Assembly (NCBI GenBank): GCA_963842795.1
Contig: CAWJHV010000040.1
Coordinates: 62,001-126,000, forward strand
Direction: 5' to 3'
Length of the DNA: 64,000 nucleotides
DNA from: WHSW01 sp963842795
GTDB taxonomy: Bacteria > Actinomycetota > Thermoleophilia > Solirubrobacterales > 70-9
A model generated the notes under the pieces. It ran no database searches. It was not told where the DNA came from and saw only the letters and a list, made by a program, of their open reading frames with translations. Made by a program: the position numbers and the translations under genes. Below, in pieces: positions 25,343-33,451 of the stretch (the stretch's first letter is position 1; each line of letters starts with the position of its first letter).

Positions 25343-26746
25343 TCAGGCGTGCAGACGGGCGAGCGCCGCCTCGACGCGGGCGCTCGATTGCTCGCGGCCG
25401 AGCGTCGCCAGCGACTCGAAGATCCCGGGCGAGACCGTGGTTCCGGTGATCGCCACGCGCAGCGGCTGGTAGACGTCGCGGGGCTTCGCCGCAAGCCGGT
25501 CGACCAGCGCGCCGAGCTCGCGCTCGAGCGTCGGGGCGTCGAAGGGCTCTGCCGCACGCAGGACCTCGAGCGCCTCGGCGAGCGCCCGCTCGACCCCCTC
25601 GCGCTCCATCACCTTCGACCACGCCTTCGGGTCGTCGACGGGCGGCTCGAAGAGGAACGCGATGAGCGGCCAGAGCTCGTCGAGAGTCTGCGCCTTTTCC
25701 TGGGCGATCGCACAGGCCGCCTCGAGTCGCTCGCGGTCGGCCGCCGCCTCGGGATGCCCGGCGCGCTCGAGCGCCTCGCCGGCGACATCGACGTATTCGG
25801 CGAGCGGGAGCTCGCGCATGTAGCGGCCGTTGAGCCAGCGGAGCTTGCGCTCGTCGAAGATCGCCGACGAGCGGCCGACACGCTCGATCGAGAACCGCTC
25901 GATCAGCTCGGGCGTCGAGAGGATGGTCTCGTCGTCCTCCGCCCCCCATCCGAGCAGCGCCAGGTAGTTGCGCAGGGCCGCCGGCAGGTACCCGGCATCG
26001 CGGAGCTCCTGGACCGAGGCCGCGCCGTGGCGCTTGGAGAGCTTCTTGCCGTCCGGGCCGTGCAGCAGCGGCAGGTGCGCGTACCGGGGCGGCTCTCCGC
26101 CCAGGGCCTCGAGCACGAGCAGCTGCTTGGGCGTGTTCGAGAGGTGGTCGTCGCCGCGGATCACATCGGTGATCCGCATCTCGAGATCGTCGACGGCGAC
26201 CGCGAAGTTGTACAGCGGCGTGCCGTCGCCGCGCGCGATCACGAAGTCGTCGGTGAGCCTGTTCTCGAACCTCACCGGCCCGCGGATCACGTCCTCGACC
26301 GTGGTCTCGCCCTCGTCGGGAACCTTGAGCCGGACCGCCGCCCCCTCCCCCGCCCGCGGCTCGCCGCGGTAGCCGGTGTTGCCGTGCGCCTGCTTGTAGG
26401 CGCGAACGTCGTCCGCGGTCGCGGTGTCGGGGTAGGCGCTGCCCGCTTCGACGAGCTCGGCGATCCGCTCGCGATGCCGATCGCCGCGCTCGGCCTGGCT
26501 CACCGGGCCCTCGTCCCAGTCGAGCTCGAGCCATCGCAGGGCGTCGAGGATCTGCTCGACGTTCTCGGGAGTCGAGCGCTCGCGGTCGGTGTCCTCGATC
26601 CGGAGCACGAGGGTTCCGCCCGAGCCCCTCGCCGCGAGCCAGTTGTAGAGCGCCGTCCGCGCGCCCCCGATGTGCAGGGCACCGGTGGGTGAAGGGGCGA
26701 AGCGGACTCTCGAGGACTGGTTCACGACTGGCTGATCGGCGCGCAT
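25343..26746 (-). CDS. gltX: Glutamyl-tRNA synthetase
   Basis: This class I synthetase charges tRNA(Glu) and, where GatCAB is present, often also tRNA(Gln). The 467-residue product starts just before RVRFAPSPTGALHIGGARTA (HIGH-type motif), with LRIEDTDRERS and the KMSKS-type KKLSKRHGA near residue 240. The anticodon-binding C-terminal domain is present to ...ARVEAALARLHA. The ATG at 26746 gives a normal length; longer in-frame sequence upstream is arginine/histidine-rich and not homologous. Presence of gatCAB at 6.8-10.3 kb fits a non-discriminating enzyme, which is inference. Confidence 0.96.
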   Translation of the reverse strand: MRADQPVVNQSSRVRFAPSPTGALHIGGARTALYNWLAARGSGGTLVLRIEDTDRERSTPENVEQILDALRWLELDWDEGPVSQAERGDRHRERIAELVEAGSAYPDTATADDVRAYKQAHGNTGYRGEPRAGEGAAVRLKVPDEGETTVEDVIRGPVRFENRLTDDFVIARGDGTPLYNFAVAVDDLEMRITDVIRGDDHLSNTPKQLLVLEALGGEPPRYAHLPLLHGPDGKKLSKRHGAASVQELRDAGYLPAALRNYLALLGWGAEDDETILSTPELIERFSIERVGRSSAIFDERKLRWLNGRYMRELPLAEYVDVAGEALERAGHPEAAADRERLEAACAIAQEKAQTLDELWPLIAFLFEPPVDDPKAWSKVMEREGVERALAEALEVLRAAEPFDAPTLERELGALVDRLAAKPRDVYQPLRVAITGTTVSPGIFESLATLGREQSSARVEAALARLHA

Positions 26747-26857
26747 GTTTCCACAGCATGCGCGGCGCCGACCGCGCCCGGCGGCGGCCGACTTCGCGTG
26801 ATCCCTGTCGCCCGCATGGGTTTCGGGACTGACAACCCCGACGAAGGGAGCGGACAC

Positions 26858-27373
26858 ATGTGGATCTCGAAGCGGACCATTGCCGTCGGCTTGGCGGCCG
26901 TGGCGGCAGCGTTCTCGATGGCCGTGGCGGTCGGCGCGAGCGGCGCCGGTAAGTCCGGCGGCGACGAGGGCGAGCCTGCGCTCGAGCAATCGCTGGCGCC
27001 CTCGATGCCTGGTGAGGCCGCGTTTCACGGCGTCAACCCCGGCGGCGTGCCGTGGGTGCTCGACCGTGGCGAGGTGCGGCTGAACGGCGACGACGAGCTC
27101 GAGCTGCAGGTCGAGGGGCTCGTGATCCCGAAGCCGGCCGGCGACGGCACCGCCGGAGGCGTGAAGACGATCAGCGCCTCGCTCTACTGCGGCGCCGATG
27201 CGAACACCACGGCGGCCGACACGACCCGCCAGGTACCGCTGTCACGCGACGGCGACGCACGGATCCGCGATCGGTCGTTCGCGGTGCCCTCCACCTGCCT
27301 TGCGCCGGTGATCCTCGTTCACCCGAACGGGAGCACCGCCGTCTACATCGCGGTGGACGGCTGGCGAGGCTAG
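26858..27373 (+). CDS. Secreted protein of unknown function
   Basis: The 171-residue protein has a signal peptide (residues 1-29, ending AVAVGAS). The mature part has PWVLDRGEVRLNGDDELELQVEGLVIP, a beta-sandwich-like pattern, and two cysteines (SLYCGADAN and PSTCLAPVI) that could pair. It ends with NGSTAVYIAVDGWRG. The same 'LELQVEGLVIP...G....V..ISASLYC' style is common among small secreted actinobacterial proteins with no known role. The start ATG at 26858 is backed by GAAGGGAG seven bases upstream. It is divergent from gltX and followed by a terminator. Confidence 0.75.
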   Translation: MWISKRTIAVGLAAVAAAFSMAVAVGASGAGKSGGDEGEPALEQSLAPSMPGEAAFHGVNPGGVPWVLDRGEVRLNGDDELELQVEGLVIPKPAGDGTAGGVKTISASLYCGADANTTAADTTRQVPLSRDGDARIRDRSFAVPSTCLAPVILVHPNGSTAVYIAVDGWRG

Positions 27374-27394
27374 AGCCCGCCGCAAGCCCGAGCA

Positions 27395-27428
27395 GGCGGC
27401 CGCCCGAAGGGGGCGGCCGCCGCGTTTC
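27395..27428 (+). terminator. Intrinsic terminator
   Basis: Stem GGCGGCCGCCC (27395-27405), loop GAAGG and full complement to 27421 precede GCGTTTCGG. It lies 22 bases after the stop of the gene at 26858. The T-run is short. Confidence 0.65.
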
Positions 27429-27485
27429 GGGCCCGGACGGCCCTACTCGGCCGGGTCGCGCTCGCGTCAATAGGCTGCGGCTCAG

Positions 27486-28367
27486 ATGCTGATCGGATGC
27501 CACGTCTCGACCGCGGGCGGGCTCGTGAAGGCCGTCGAGCGCGGGGTCGAAAGCGACTCGGCCGCGATCCAGGTCTTCAACCAGAGCCCGCGGATGTGGC
27601 GCCCCACCCGCTACAGCGAGGATGACTTCGCCGAGTTCCGCGAGGCGATCGACGGGACCGAGATCGACTCGGTGACGATCCACGCCGTCTACCTGATCAA
27701 CTGCGCGAGCAAGGAGCGCGAGGTCAGGTCGAAGTCGATCGCGTCGCTCACCCACGCGTTGCGGGTCGGCGACGGGATCGGCGCGCACGGCGTCGTCCTG
27801 CACGCCGGGGCACGCAAGGGCGAGCCGCACCGGCCCTCGATCAAGCGCGCGGCGAAGGCGATCGCGAAGGCGATCGCCGACTCGGACGAGTGCCCGGTCC
27901 TGCTCGAGAACACGGCCGGTACCCAGGGGCCGCTGGGGCGCAACTTCGACGAGCTCGCCGAGCTGGTCGAACTGCTCGACGGCGACGCGAGAGTCGGGAT
28001 CTGCCTCGACTCGTGCCATCTGCTGGCCTCGGGGTTCGAGATCCGCACGGCCGATGCGCTCGGCGCCGTGGTCGACGACTTCGACGCCAAGGTCGGTCTC
28101 GATCGCCTCCGCTGCCTGCACCTCAATGACTCCAAGACCCCACTCGGGGGGAACCGGGATCGCCACGCCAACCTCGGCGAGGGTGAGATCGGCGAGCGCG
28201 GCATCGGCGTCTTCCTCTCCGAGCCGCGGTTCGATCGGCTGCCGACGTTGATCGAGACGGGAGGAGCCGACGGGTCGCCGGGGCGCGCCGACGTGGAGCT
28301 GGCGCGAAAGCTGCGCAAACGCGGAATCGCCGCCCGCCGACGAGGCGGGCGGCGATCGAAGCGCTGA
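27486..28367 (+). CDS. nfo: Endonuclease IV (AP endonuclease)
   Basis: This base-excision-repair enzyme cuts at abasic sites using three zinc ions in a TIM barrel. The 293-residue product starts MLIGCHVSTAGGL with the first-strand His. Further metal ligands are in VTIHAVYLINCAS, VVLHAGARKG, CPVLLENTAG (Glu), ICLDSCHLLASG (Asp, His), CLHLNDSKTPLGGNRDRHANLGEG (His, Asp, His) and PTLIETGG (Glu). The last 15 residues are Arg-rich and overlap a perfect 13-bp hairpin (28326-28356), so the C-terminal tail may be dictated by that element. Confidence 0.95.
   Translation: MLIGCHVSTAGGLVKAVERGVESDSAAIQVFNQSPRMWRPTRYSEDDFAEFREAIDGTEIDSVTIHAVYLINCASKEREVRSKSIASLTHALRVGDGIGAHGVVLHAGARKGEPHRPSIKRAAKAIAKAIADSDECPVLLENTAGTQGPLGRNFDELAELVELLDGDARVGICLDSCHLLASGFEIRTADALGAVVDDFDAKVGLDRLRCLHLNDSKTPLGGNRDRHANLGEGEIGERGIGVFLSEPRFDRLPTLIETGGADGSPGRADVELARKLRKRGIAARRRGGRRSKR
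28326..28356 (+). terminator. Perfect 13-bp hairpin overlapping the end of nfo
   Basis: Arms 28326-28338 (ATCGCCGCCCGCC) and 28344-28356 are exact complements with loop GACGA. It lies within the last codons of nfo, 11 bases before the stop, and has no T-run. It could act as a terminator-like or mRNA-stabilising structure; the assignment as terminator is tentative. Confidence 0.45.
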
Positions 28368-28394
28368 CGCGCTAGATCGTCAGAACGGCTGGTT

Positions 28395-28748
28395 TCAGGT
28401 CAGTTCGTCGCCGGTCTCACGTGAGACTGCGCGCTGCAATGCGAGGCCGAGGCCGGTGACCGCCAGTGCGACCGCCGCCATGGCGATCACGTCGAAGCCG
28501 GTGAACGGGAGCGGACCCACCTTGCCGCCGAGACCGGTGCCGCTCGGAGTCTCCGAGGGCGCCGAGCCCGAACCGGTGTTGGAGGGCGTGTTGCCGCCAG
28601 TGTTGATCTGCGAGAGCTGATTCCCGTACTGGTTCGTGGTCGGGTCGACCTGCTGGGCCCCTGCGAGCGCGGGCACCGCGATCGACGCGCAAAGCGCGAC
28701 GACCAACAGTCCAGCGAGCTTGGTCTTCAGCAGATTGGTGATTCTCAA
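28395..28748 (-). CDS. LPFTG sortase-substrate surface protein
   Basis: The 117-residue protein has all sortase-substrate features. There is a signal peptide (1-31), then a short mature region starting with QQVDPTTNQYGNQL, and a Gly/Ser/Thr-rich stalk. The sorting signal LPFTG is at 80-84, followed by a hydrophobic helix (86-104) and the positive tail QRAVSRETGDELT. It should be covalently linked to the wall by a sortase such as the one at 56157. The mature domain is only about 45 residues, too small for an enzyme. Start TTG with GAAGGAG ten bases upstream. Three TCTCAT-type boxes at 28807-28834 face this gene. Its DPTxxQY motif recurs at 28964 and 44325. Confidence 0.85.
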   Translation of the reverse strand: MRITNLLKTKLAGLLVVALCASIAVPALAGAQQVDPTTNQYGNQLSQINTGGNTPSNTGSGSAPSETPSGTGLGGKVGPLPFTGFDVIAMAAVALAVTGLGLALQRAVSRETGDELT

Positions 28749-28791
28749 GGAACGGTTCTCCTTCGAGAGATGGGGAGATGAACGAAGGCGA

Positions 28792-28797
28792 ATCTAA
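28792..28797 (-). promoter_or_regulatory. Candidate -10 element for the LPFTG gene
   Basis: TAGATT on the minus strand (plus AATCTA, 28792-28797) matches TAnnnT. It lies ten bases downstream of the boxed region at 28807-28834, the spacing seen when OmpR/PhoB-type activators replace the -35 element. Position and spacing are observed; promoter activity is inferred. Confidence 0.4.
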
Positions 28798-28806
28798 ACG
28801 CGCCGG

Positions 28807-28834
28807 GTGAGACTAACGTGAGCGCCGGATGAGA
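28807..28834 (-). promoter_or_regulatory. Three direct TCTCAT-type boxes, 11-bp phased, facing the LPFTG gene
   Basis: On the minus strand the boxes read TCTCAT (28834-28829), GCTCAC (28823-28818) and TCTCAC (28812-28807), starting exactly 11 bp apart. A further box in the other orientation, TCTCAT at 28840-28845, keeps the same phase. Direct repeats at one helical turn are typical of OmpR/PhoB-family response regulators, and such a regulator is encoded at 30966. Confidence 0.65.
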
Positions 28835-28879
28835 ACCGCTCTCATGCGGAGGGAGGGGCTCAGGCGTCGCTAATGCCTG

Positions 28880-28907
28880 TCTCATCGACCTCTCATGGCC
28901 CTCTCAT
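28880..28907 (+). promoter_or_regulatory. Three direct TCTCAT boxes, 11-bp phased, facing the gene at 28964
   Basis: TCTCAT occurs at 28880-28885, 28891-28896 and 28902-28907, exactly 11 bp apart and identical in all three. It is oriented toward the Pro-rich membrane protein gene, mirroring the boxes at 28807-28834 that face the LPFTG gene. Confidence 0.65.
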
Positions 28908-28963
28908 GCGCGCACGCAAGGCTTGTAGCGGATGCGCACCCCTTCGCCCACGGGTAGCCGCGA

Positions 28964-29428
28964 GTGACCCATCGCTCGCGTATCGTGACCTTGCAGGCCG
29001 GCGTGGTCGGCGTGCTTCTGGTGGTCGTATACCTGACGATCCTGCGGCCGAACGACGACAGCTCGGTCTCCGCGGTCAACGCCCCGGGAGCACCGCAGCA
29101 GATCGTCAACGCGCCGCCGCAGCAGCCACGCCACCGCCCGAAGCCCCCGCGCCGGCCTCAGCGCTCGACCGACCGACGGCCCGGCCCGGGTGCGAGCGCA
29201 CCCGCCGGGGCCGGCGTCGCGGCCGGATCGAGCGCTCCGAGCGCCCCCACCCCGGGCACGACGCCGACCACGCCGGTCTCGAACCCGGGCGGCAGCTCGC
29301 CGGGCGGAGGCGGAGGCCCGCCGACCGGAGGCGGAGGCCCGCCGGGCGGCGGCCCGCCCGACGACGAATCGCCGACGGAGGATCAGTACGGGGACACGCT
29401 CACCCGCCTGACCGCGCCGCTGCGGTGA
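28964..29428 (+). CDS. Single-helix membrane protein with Pro/Gly-rich exterior and QY motif
   Basis: This 154-residue protein begins at GTG. It has a short basic N-terminus, one transmembrane helix (about 9-27) and a long low-complexity region rich in Pro, Gly, Ala and Ser (about 45-130). It ends with SPTEDQYGDTL (136-146) and TRLTAPLR. That PTxxQYxxxL block also occurs directly after the signal peptide of the two LPFTG proteins at 28395 and 44325. There it is at the start of the mature chain; here it is at the extreme C-terminus. No enzyme domain is visible. It is divergent from the LPFTG gene and just upstream of the histidine kinase, which suggests a shared envelope response. Confidence 0.7.
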   Translation: MTHRSRIVTLQAGVVGVLLVVVYLTILRPNDDSSVSAVNAPGAPQQIVNAPPQQPRHRPKPPRRPQRSTDRRPGPGASAPAGAGVAAGSSAPSAPTPGTTPTTPVSNPGGSSPGGGGGPPTGGGGPPGGGPPDDESPTEDQYGDTLTRLTAPLR

Positions 29429-29520
29429 CGGCCGCCTGACCGCGGCCGCCGGCGGCCGGGCACCGGCCCGGGCGGCGACAACTGAGGTGTGGGCGCCGTG
29501 ATCCCGGCTACATTCCCTGA

Positions 29521-30969
29521 GTGTTGATCGACTCTCGGGCGCGCACCGCCGCGGCGGAGCAGGCCGATGCGGGCGAGCGCAAGTCCTTGCTTGCGGGTGT
29601 CCGCACCCGGGTGCTGGTCTCGTTCCTGGCGCTCCTGATCGTCTCCACGGCGGCCTCGGTCCTGGTCCTCCGCCAGCTGCTCCTCTCGCGCATCGGCGAC
29701 CAGGTCGAGCGCGAGCTCGCCCTCGACGTCAACTCCCTGCGCGAGCTCTCCGCCCGAGGCGAACCCGGCACCGGAAAGCCGTTCGCCGGCGTCCAGGAGC
29801 TCTTCGACGCCTACATGGAGCAGACCTCGGCGCCCGCCGACGGGGTCCTGGTCTCGTTCATCGGCGGCCAGCGTTACCTCTCGGAGGTCGCGAACCCGAG
29901 CGACGAGGCCCTGCAGACCTCGTTTGGCACCCTCGCGCGAACCCGGGCCCCCGGGGGCGGCGAGCTCGAGACGCCGGTGGGAGAGACGCGTTTCCTCGCC
30001 GTCCCGGTGAGCATCGGGGACACGAACGGTGTCCTCGTGGTCGCCTCGCTGACCGCGGCCGCGCGCGACGAGGTCGAGAGCGCCGTCCGGGTCGCCGTCG
30101 GCGTCTCGCTCGTCGTTCTGCTGCTGGCGTCGCTGTTCATCTGGCTTGCCGCCGGACGGGCGATCGCGCCGCTGCACGCGCTCTCGCGCACCGCGAAGAC
30201 GATCTCGGAGACCGACCTCTCCGCCCGGATCCCGGTCCGCGGCGGCGACGAGATCGCCGATCTCGGACGCACCTTCAACGGCATGCTCGATCGCCTCGAG
30301 ATCGCCTTCGCCGATCAGAAGGACTTCCTCACCGACGTCGGCCACGAGCTCCGCACGCCGATCACCGTGATCCGCGGGCACCTCGAGACGCTGAGCGACT
30401 CGCCCCGGGAGCGCGAGGAGGCGACCGCGGTGATCCAGGACGAGCTCGACCGCATGAGCCGCTACGTGGACGACCTGCTGCTGCTGGCGAAGGCGCCGCG
30501 GCCGGACTTCCTTCGCATCGGGCCGATCGATCTCGACCTCTTCACCCACGACCTGTTCACCAAGGCCCGCAGCCTCGGCAACCGCGACTGGCGCATCGAC
30601 GGCACCGGGGTCGGGATCGTCGTCGCCGACCCGCAGCGGCTCACGCAGGCGGTGATGAACCTGGCCGACAACGCCGTCCGCCACACTCGCGACGGCGAAC
30701 CGATCTGGCTCGGCAGCTCGCTGATCGGCGACCAGGCGCGCCTCTGGGTGCGCGACGAGGGGCCGGGCGTCGATCCGGCCGATCGCGAGCGGATCTTCGG
30801 TCGCTACGCGCGCGCGGCCTCGAACTCGCGATCCGCGGAGGGCGCCGGCCTCGGGCTCTCGATCGTGCGCGCGATCGCCGACGCCCACGACGGCCGGGTG
30901 GAGCTCGACTCGCGGCTCGGCCTCGGCTCGACCTTCACGATCGTGCTCCCGGCGAGCCCGTTGCCTTGA
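29521..30969 (+). CDS. Membrane sensor histidine kinase
   Basis: This kinase is 482 residues long. Transmembrane helices lie at about 30-50 and 190-211, enclosing an extracellular sensor of about 140 residues. A HAMP linker follows (about 212-265). The HisKA dimerisation domain has phospho-acceptor His275 in TDVGHELRTPI. The HATPase domain has N-box LADNAVRHT, G1 DEGPGVD, F-box FGRYARA and G2 GAGLGLSIV. Start is GTG. Its stop overlaps the TTG start of the response regulator as TTGA (30966-30969), so the pair is co-translated. The two surface-protein genes immediately upstream and their phased boxes are the likeliest targets. Confidence 0.93.
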   Translation: MLIDSRARTAAAEQADAGERKSLLAGVRTRVLVSFLALLIVSTAASVLVLRQLLLSRIGDQVERELALDVNSLRELSARGEPGTGKPFAGVQELFDAYMEQTSAPADGVLVSFIGGQRYLSEVANPSDEALQTSFGTLARTRAPGGGELETPVGETRFLAVPVSIGDTNGVLVVASLTAAARDEVESAVRVAVGVSLVVLLLASLFIWLAAGRAIAPLHALSRTAKTISETDLSARIPVRGGDEIADLGRTFNGMLDRLEIAFADQKDFLTDVGHELRTPITVIRGHLETLSDSPREREEATAVIQDELDRMSRYVDDLLLLAKAPRPDFLRIGPIDLDLFTHDLFTKARSLGNRDWRIDGTGVGIVVADPQRLTQAVMNLADNAVRHTRDGEPIWLGSSLIGDQARLWVRDEGPGVDPADRERIFGRYARAASNSRSAEGAGLGLSIVRAIADAHDGRVELDSRLGLGSTFTIVLPASPLP

Positions 30970-31628
30970 GCCGGATCCTGATCGCCGAGGACGAGGTGCG
31001 GCTCGCGTCGTTCCTGGAGAAGGGGCTGCGCGCCAGCGGCTTCGTGACCACGGTCGTCGGCGACGGGCCGAGCGTCAACTCGGTCGCCAACGACGACGAC
31101 TTCGACCTGCTGATCCTGGACCTCGGGCTCCCGGGCAAGGACGGCCTCGACGTGCTCCGCGACCTGCGCGCCGCGGGCCAGCGACTGCCGGTGATCGTGC
31201 TCACCGCGCGCGGCGACCCCTACGACCGGATCGAGGGGCTGGAGACGGGCGCCGACGACTACCTGCCGAAGCCGTTTCACTTCGAGGAGCTGGTCGCCCG
31301 CGTCCGTGCGAGGTTGCGCGACGAGGGCTCGCCGAGCGAGCAGGCGCAGCTGCGGGTGGGCGGGGTCAGCCTCGACCTGCGGACCCGGTGGGCGAGCGTC
31401 AACGGCGAGACGATCGAGCTCAGCGCGCGCGAGTTCGAGCTGCTGCGAACGTTCCTCGAGCACCCCAACCAGGTGCTCAGCCGCGAGCAGCTGCTCGCCC
31501 GGGTCTGGGGCTACGACTACGACCCCGGGTCGAACGTCGTCGACGTCTACGTCGGCTACCTGCGCCGCAAGCTCGGCCAGGGCAGGTTCGAGACGGTCCG
31601 CGGCGTCGGCTACCGCTTCAAGGCCTGA
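30966..31628 (+). CDS. OmpR/PhoB-family response regulator
   Basis: The 220-residue regulator has a canonical receiver domain: acidic pair ED at 8-9, phosphoacceptor Asp52 in LLILDLGLPG, Thr80, and Lys102 in YLPKPF. A winged-helix effector domain (about 128-218) follows, with LSAREFELLRTFLEHPNQVLSREQLLARVWGYD and VDVYVGYLRRKLG. Members bind as head-to-tail dimers to direct repeats spaced about 11 bp. Repeats of exactly that spacing occur at 28807-28834 and 28880-28907, 2 kb upstream. TTG start overlapping the kinase stop. Confidence 0.94.
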   Translation: MSRILIAEDEVRLASFLEKGLRASGFVTTVVGDGPSVNSVANDDDFDLLILDLGLPGKDGLDVLRDLRAAGQRLPVIVLTARGDPYDRIEGLETGADDYLPKPFHFEELVARVRARLRDEGSPSEQAQLRVGGVSLDLRTRWASVNGETIELSAREFELLRTFLEHPNQVLSREQLLARVWGYDYDPGSNVVDVYVGYLRRKLGQGRFETVRGVGYRFKA

Positions 31629-31757
31629 GCGGCCTCACCAGCTGAGCCCCTGCGTCGCGGAACCCTCGGAACCGGCGCGAGGATGGAGTCTTGACTCCCG
31701 CCTGGGGCTGCGGGAGGGTTGGCGAGTCCCCTCGGCGACCCTGAAGGAGCTGGCTGC

Positions 31758-33383
31758 ATGAGCGCACGACGCGCACCGACCTGGCACCCGATCTCGATCC
31801 TCGGCGTGGCCGCCGCGCTCGTGCTCGCTGGGCCCGTGGGCCAGGCCGACGCGGTGGTCACGGGGCTGGCGCGTGTGTCGCCGTTCACCCCCACCACATC
31901 AGCCGCCAAGAGCCTGACCGCGACCTGCCCGCCCGGCACGCGGGTGGTCGGCCCCGGCGGTGACACCACACCCGGCAACGGCAGCGTGGTGCTCAACCGG
32001 ATCCGGCCCGAAGCCTCGCTGACATCGGTGACGCTGCACGCCGACGAGGACGAGGTCGGGACGCCCGAGAGCTGGTTCCTGCAGGCGTTCGTGGTCTGCG
32101 CCGCTCCGCCCCCCGGACTGGAGCTCGTCAGCGCGACGAGCGCGAGCACCTCCGCGAACAAGAGCGTCGTCGCCACGTGCCCGAGCGGCAAGCGGTTGCT
32201 CGGCAATGGCGCGGCGATCATCGGCGCCCCCGGCCAGGTGCTGCTCGACGGGCAGCTTCCCAACGGCCAGCTGACCTCGGTCACCGCGAATGCGGTCGAG
32301 GACGAGACCGGCACCTCCGCCGCCTGGAGGATCACCGCCTACGCGATCTGCGCCAACGCTGTCACCGGGCTGCAACGCGTCACGGTAGCCAGCGCGGTGG
32401 ACTCGGACAACAATCGCATCGCGACGGCTCCCTGCCCGACGGGCAAATCGGTGATCGGGATGGGCGGCACCATCAACGGCCAAGGGGTCCTCGACGCGGT
32501 GTTCCCCGACATCCCGTTGACGAGCGCCAACATCACCGCCTTCGAGGACGCCACCGGCAACGCCGGCAACTGGAGCGTGACCGCCTACTCGATCTGTGCC
32601 GCCAGCGCAGAGCTCGTCGCGAGCACGGGAATCCGGCAGGAGCTCATCTCCTCGGCACGAGCTGCGGACTGCGTGTCGGGCAGACTCGCCGCAGGCGCCG
32701 GGATCGACACCGCCGGCGGCACCGGCAGGGTCGCGGCCTTCGACGTGATCCCGGCCCGCTCGAGCCCGACCTTCTCGTACGCGGGCGCGCACACCGTCTC
32801 TGGCCAGACCGCCGACTCGTGGAACATCAGCGCACAGGCGATCTGCGCGACCGCGTTCCCGAACCAGGCGCCTACGAGCGCGGCGAGCGTAAACGACTCC
32901 GAGACCGAGAAGTCGGCGACGGTGACGTGCCCGGCCGGCCTGCGCGTGATCGGGGCCGGAGGCGGGATCAACGGCGGCGACCCCACCCTGGTGCCGGCGA
33001 ACCTCACGCTGGAGACGGTCCGCCCGAACAGCGCGCTGACCGGAGTCACGGCGACCGCGCACGAAACGGAGGGGGGCACCGCGTCCAACTGGACCCTGAA
33101 CGCGTACGCGGTGTGCGCGTCGCGGCCGGCCGGCCTACGCCGCGTGAAGACATCGAGCGCCCCGGGATCCGACGAGTTCGCCCAGACGACCGCGACCTGC
33201 CCGGCGGGTACGCACCTGATCGGCACCGGCGGTGAGGTCGTCGGCGGCGCCGGCGAGGTGGTGCTCGACGACCTCCGCGCCGACACCGCGCTGACGAAGA
33301 CGACGGTCACCGGATTCGAGGATCACACCGGCTTGGACTCCGACTGGCACATGACCGCGTACGCGATCTGCATCAAGCGCTGA
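31758..33383 (+). CDS. Secreted protein of six tandem ~85-residue repeats
   Basis: The 541-residue exported protein has a signal peptide (1-31, ending GQADA). Six repeats of about 82-88 residues then fill the chain. Each has the frame '(T/A)TCPxGxxxxGxGGxxxGxGxVxLxxxxPxxxLTxVTxxAxE(D/T)xxGTxxxWxxxAYAxCA', with one Cys near the start and one at the end of the unit that probably pair. Repeat 4 is the most diverged, with the CP motif changed to DCVSG and no EDE stretch. The pattern suggests a string of small beta domains, as in adhesins. I recognise no named family with certainty. GAAGGAGC precedes the ATG at 31758. A 129-base gap separates it from the regulator gene. Confidence 0.75.
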   Translation: MSARRAPTWHPISILGVAAALVLAGPVGQADAVVTGLARVSPFTPTTSAAKSLTATCPPGTRVVGPGGDTTPGNGSVVLNRIRPEASLTSVTLHADEDEVGTPESWFLQAFVVCAAPPPGLELVSATSASTSANKSVVATCPSGKRLLGNGAAIIGAPGQVLLDGQLPNGQLTSVTANAVEDETGTSAAWRITAYAICANAVTGLQRVTVASAVDSDNNRIATAPCPTGKSVIGMGGTINGQGVLDAVFPDIPLTSANITAFEDATGNAGNWSVTAYSICAASAELVASTGIRQELISSARAADCVSGRLAAGAGIDTAGGTGRVAAFDVIPARSSPTFSYAGAHTVSGQTADSWNISAQAICATAFPNQAPTSAASVNDSETEKSATVTCPAGLRVIGAGGGINGGDPTLVPANLTLETVRPNSALTGVTATAHETEGGTASNWTLNAYAVCASRPAGLRRVKTSSAPGSDEFAQTTATCPAGTHLIGTGGEVVGGAGEVVLDDLRADTALTKTTVTGFEDHTGLDSDWHMTAYAICIKR

Positions 33384-33451
33384 GGAACAGAACGCTCGGC
33401 CAAGGTGCAGCAGGCCGCTCGCCGACCGGGAGCGCGGCGGCCACCGGTCGC

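Noticed and set aside
13421..27428. Shared GGCGGCCGCC stems at 13421 and 27395 as a dispersed repeat family
   Set aside because: The stem is a GC palindrome likely to arise independently in terminators of a high-GC genome; loops and flanks differ.
23266..28934. 12-mer TTGTAGCGGATG shared by the gaps at 23266 and 28923 as a common promoter element
   Set aside because: Repeated 12-mers are expected by chance in a window of this size and composition, and nothing around the two copies matches.
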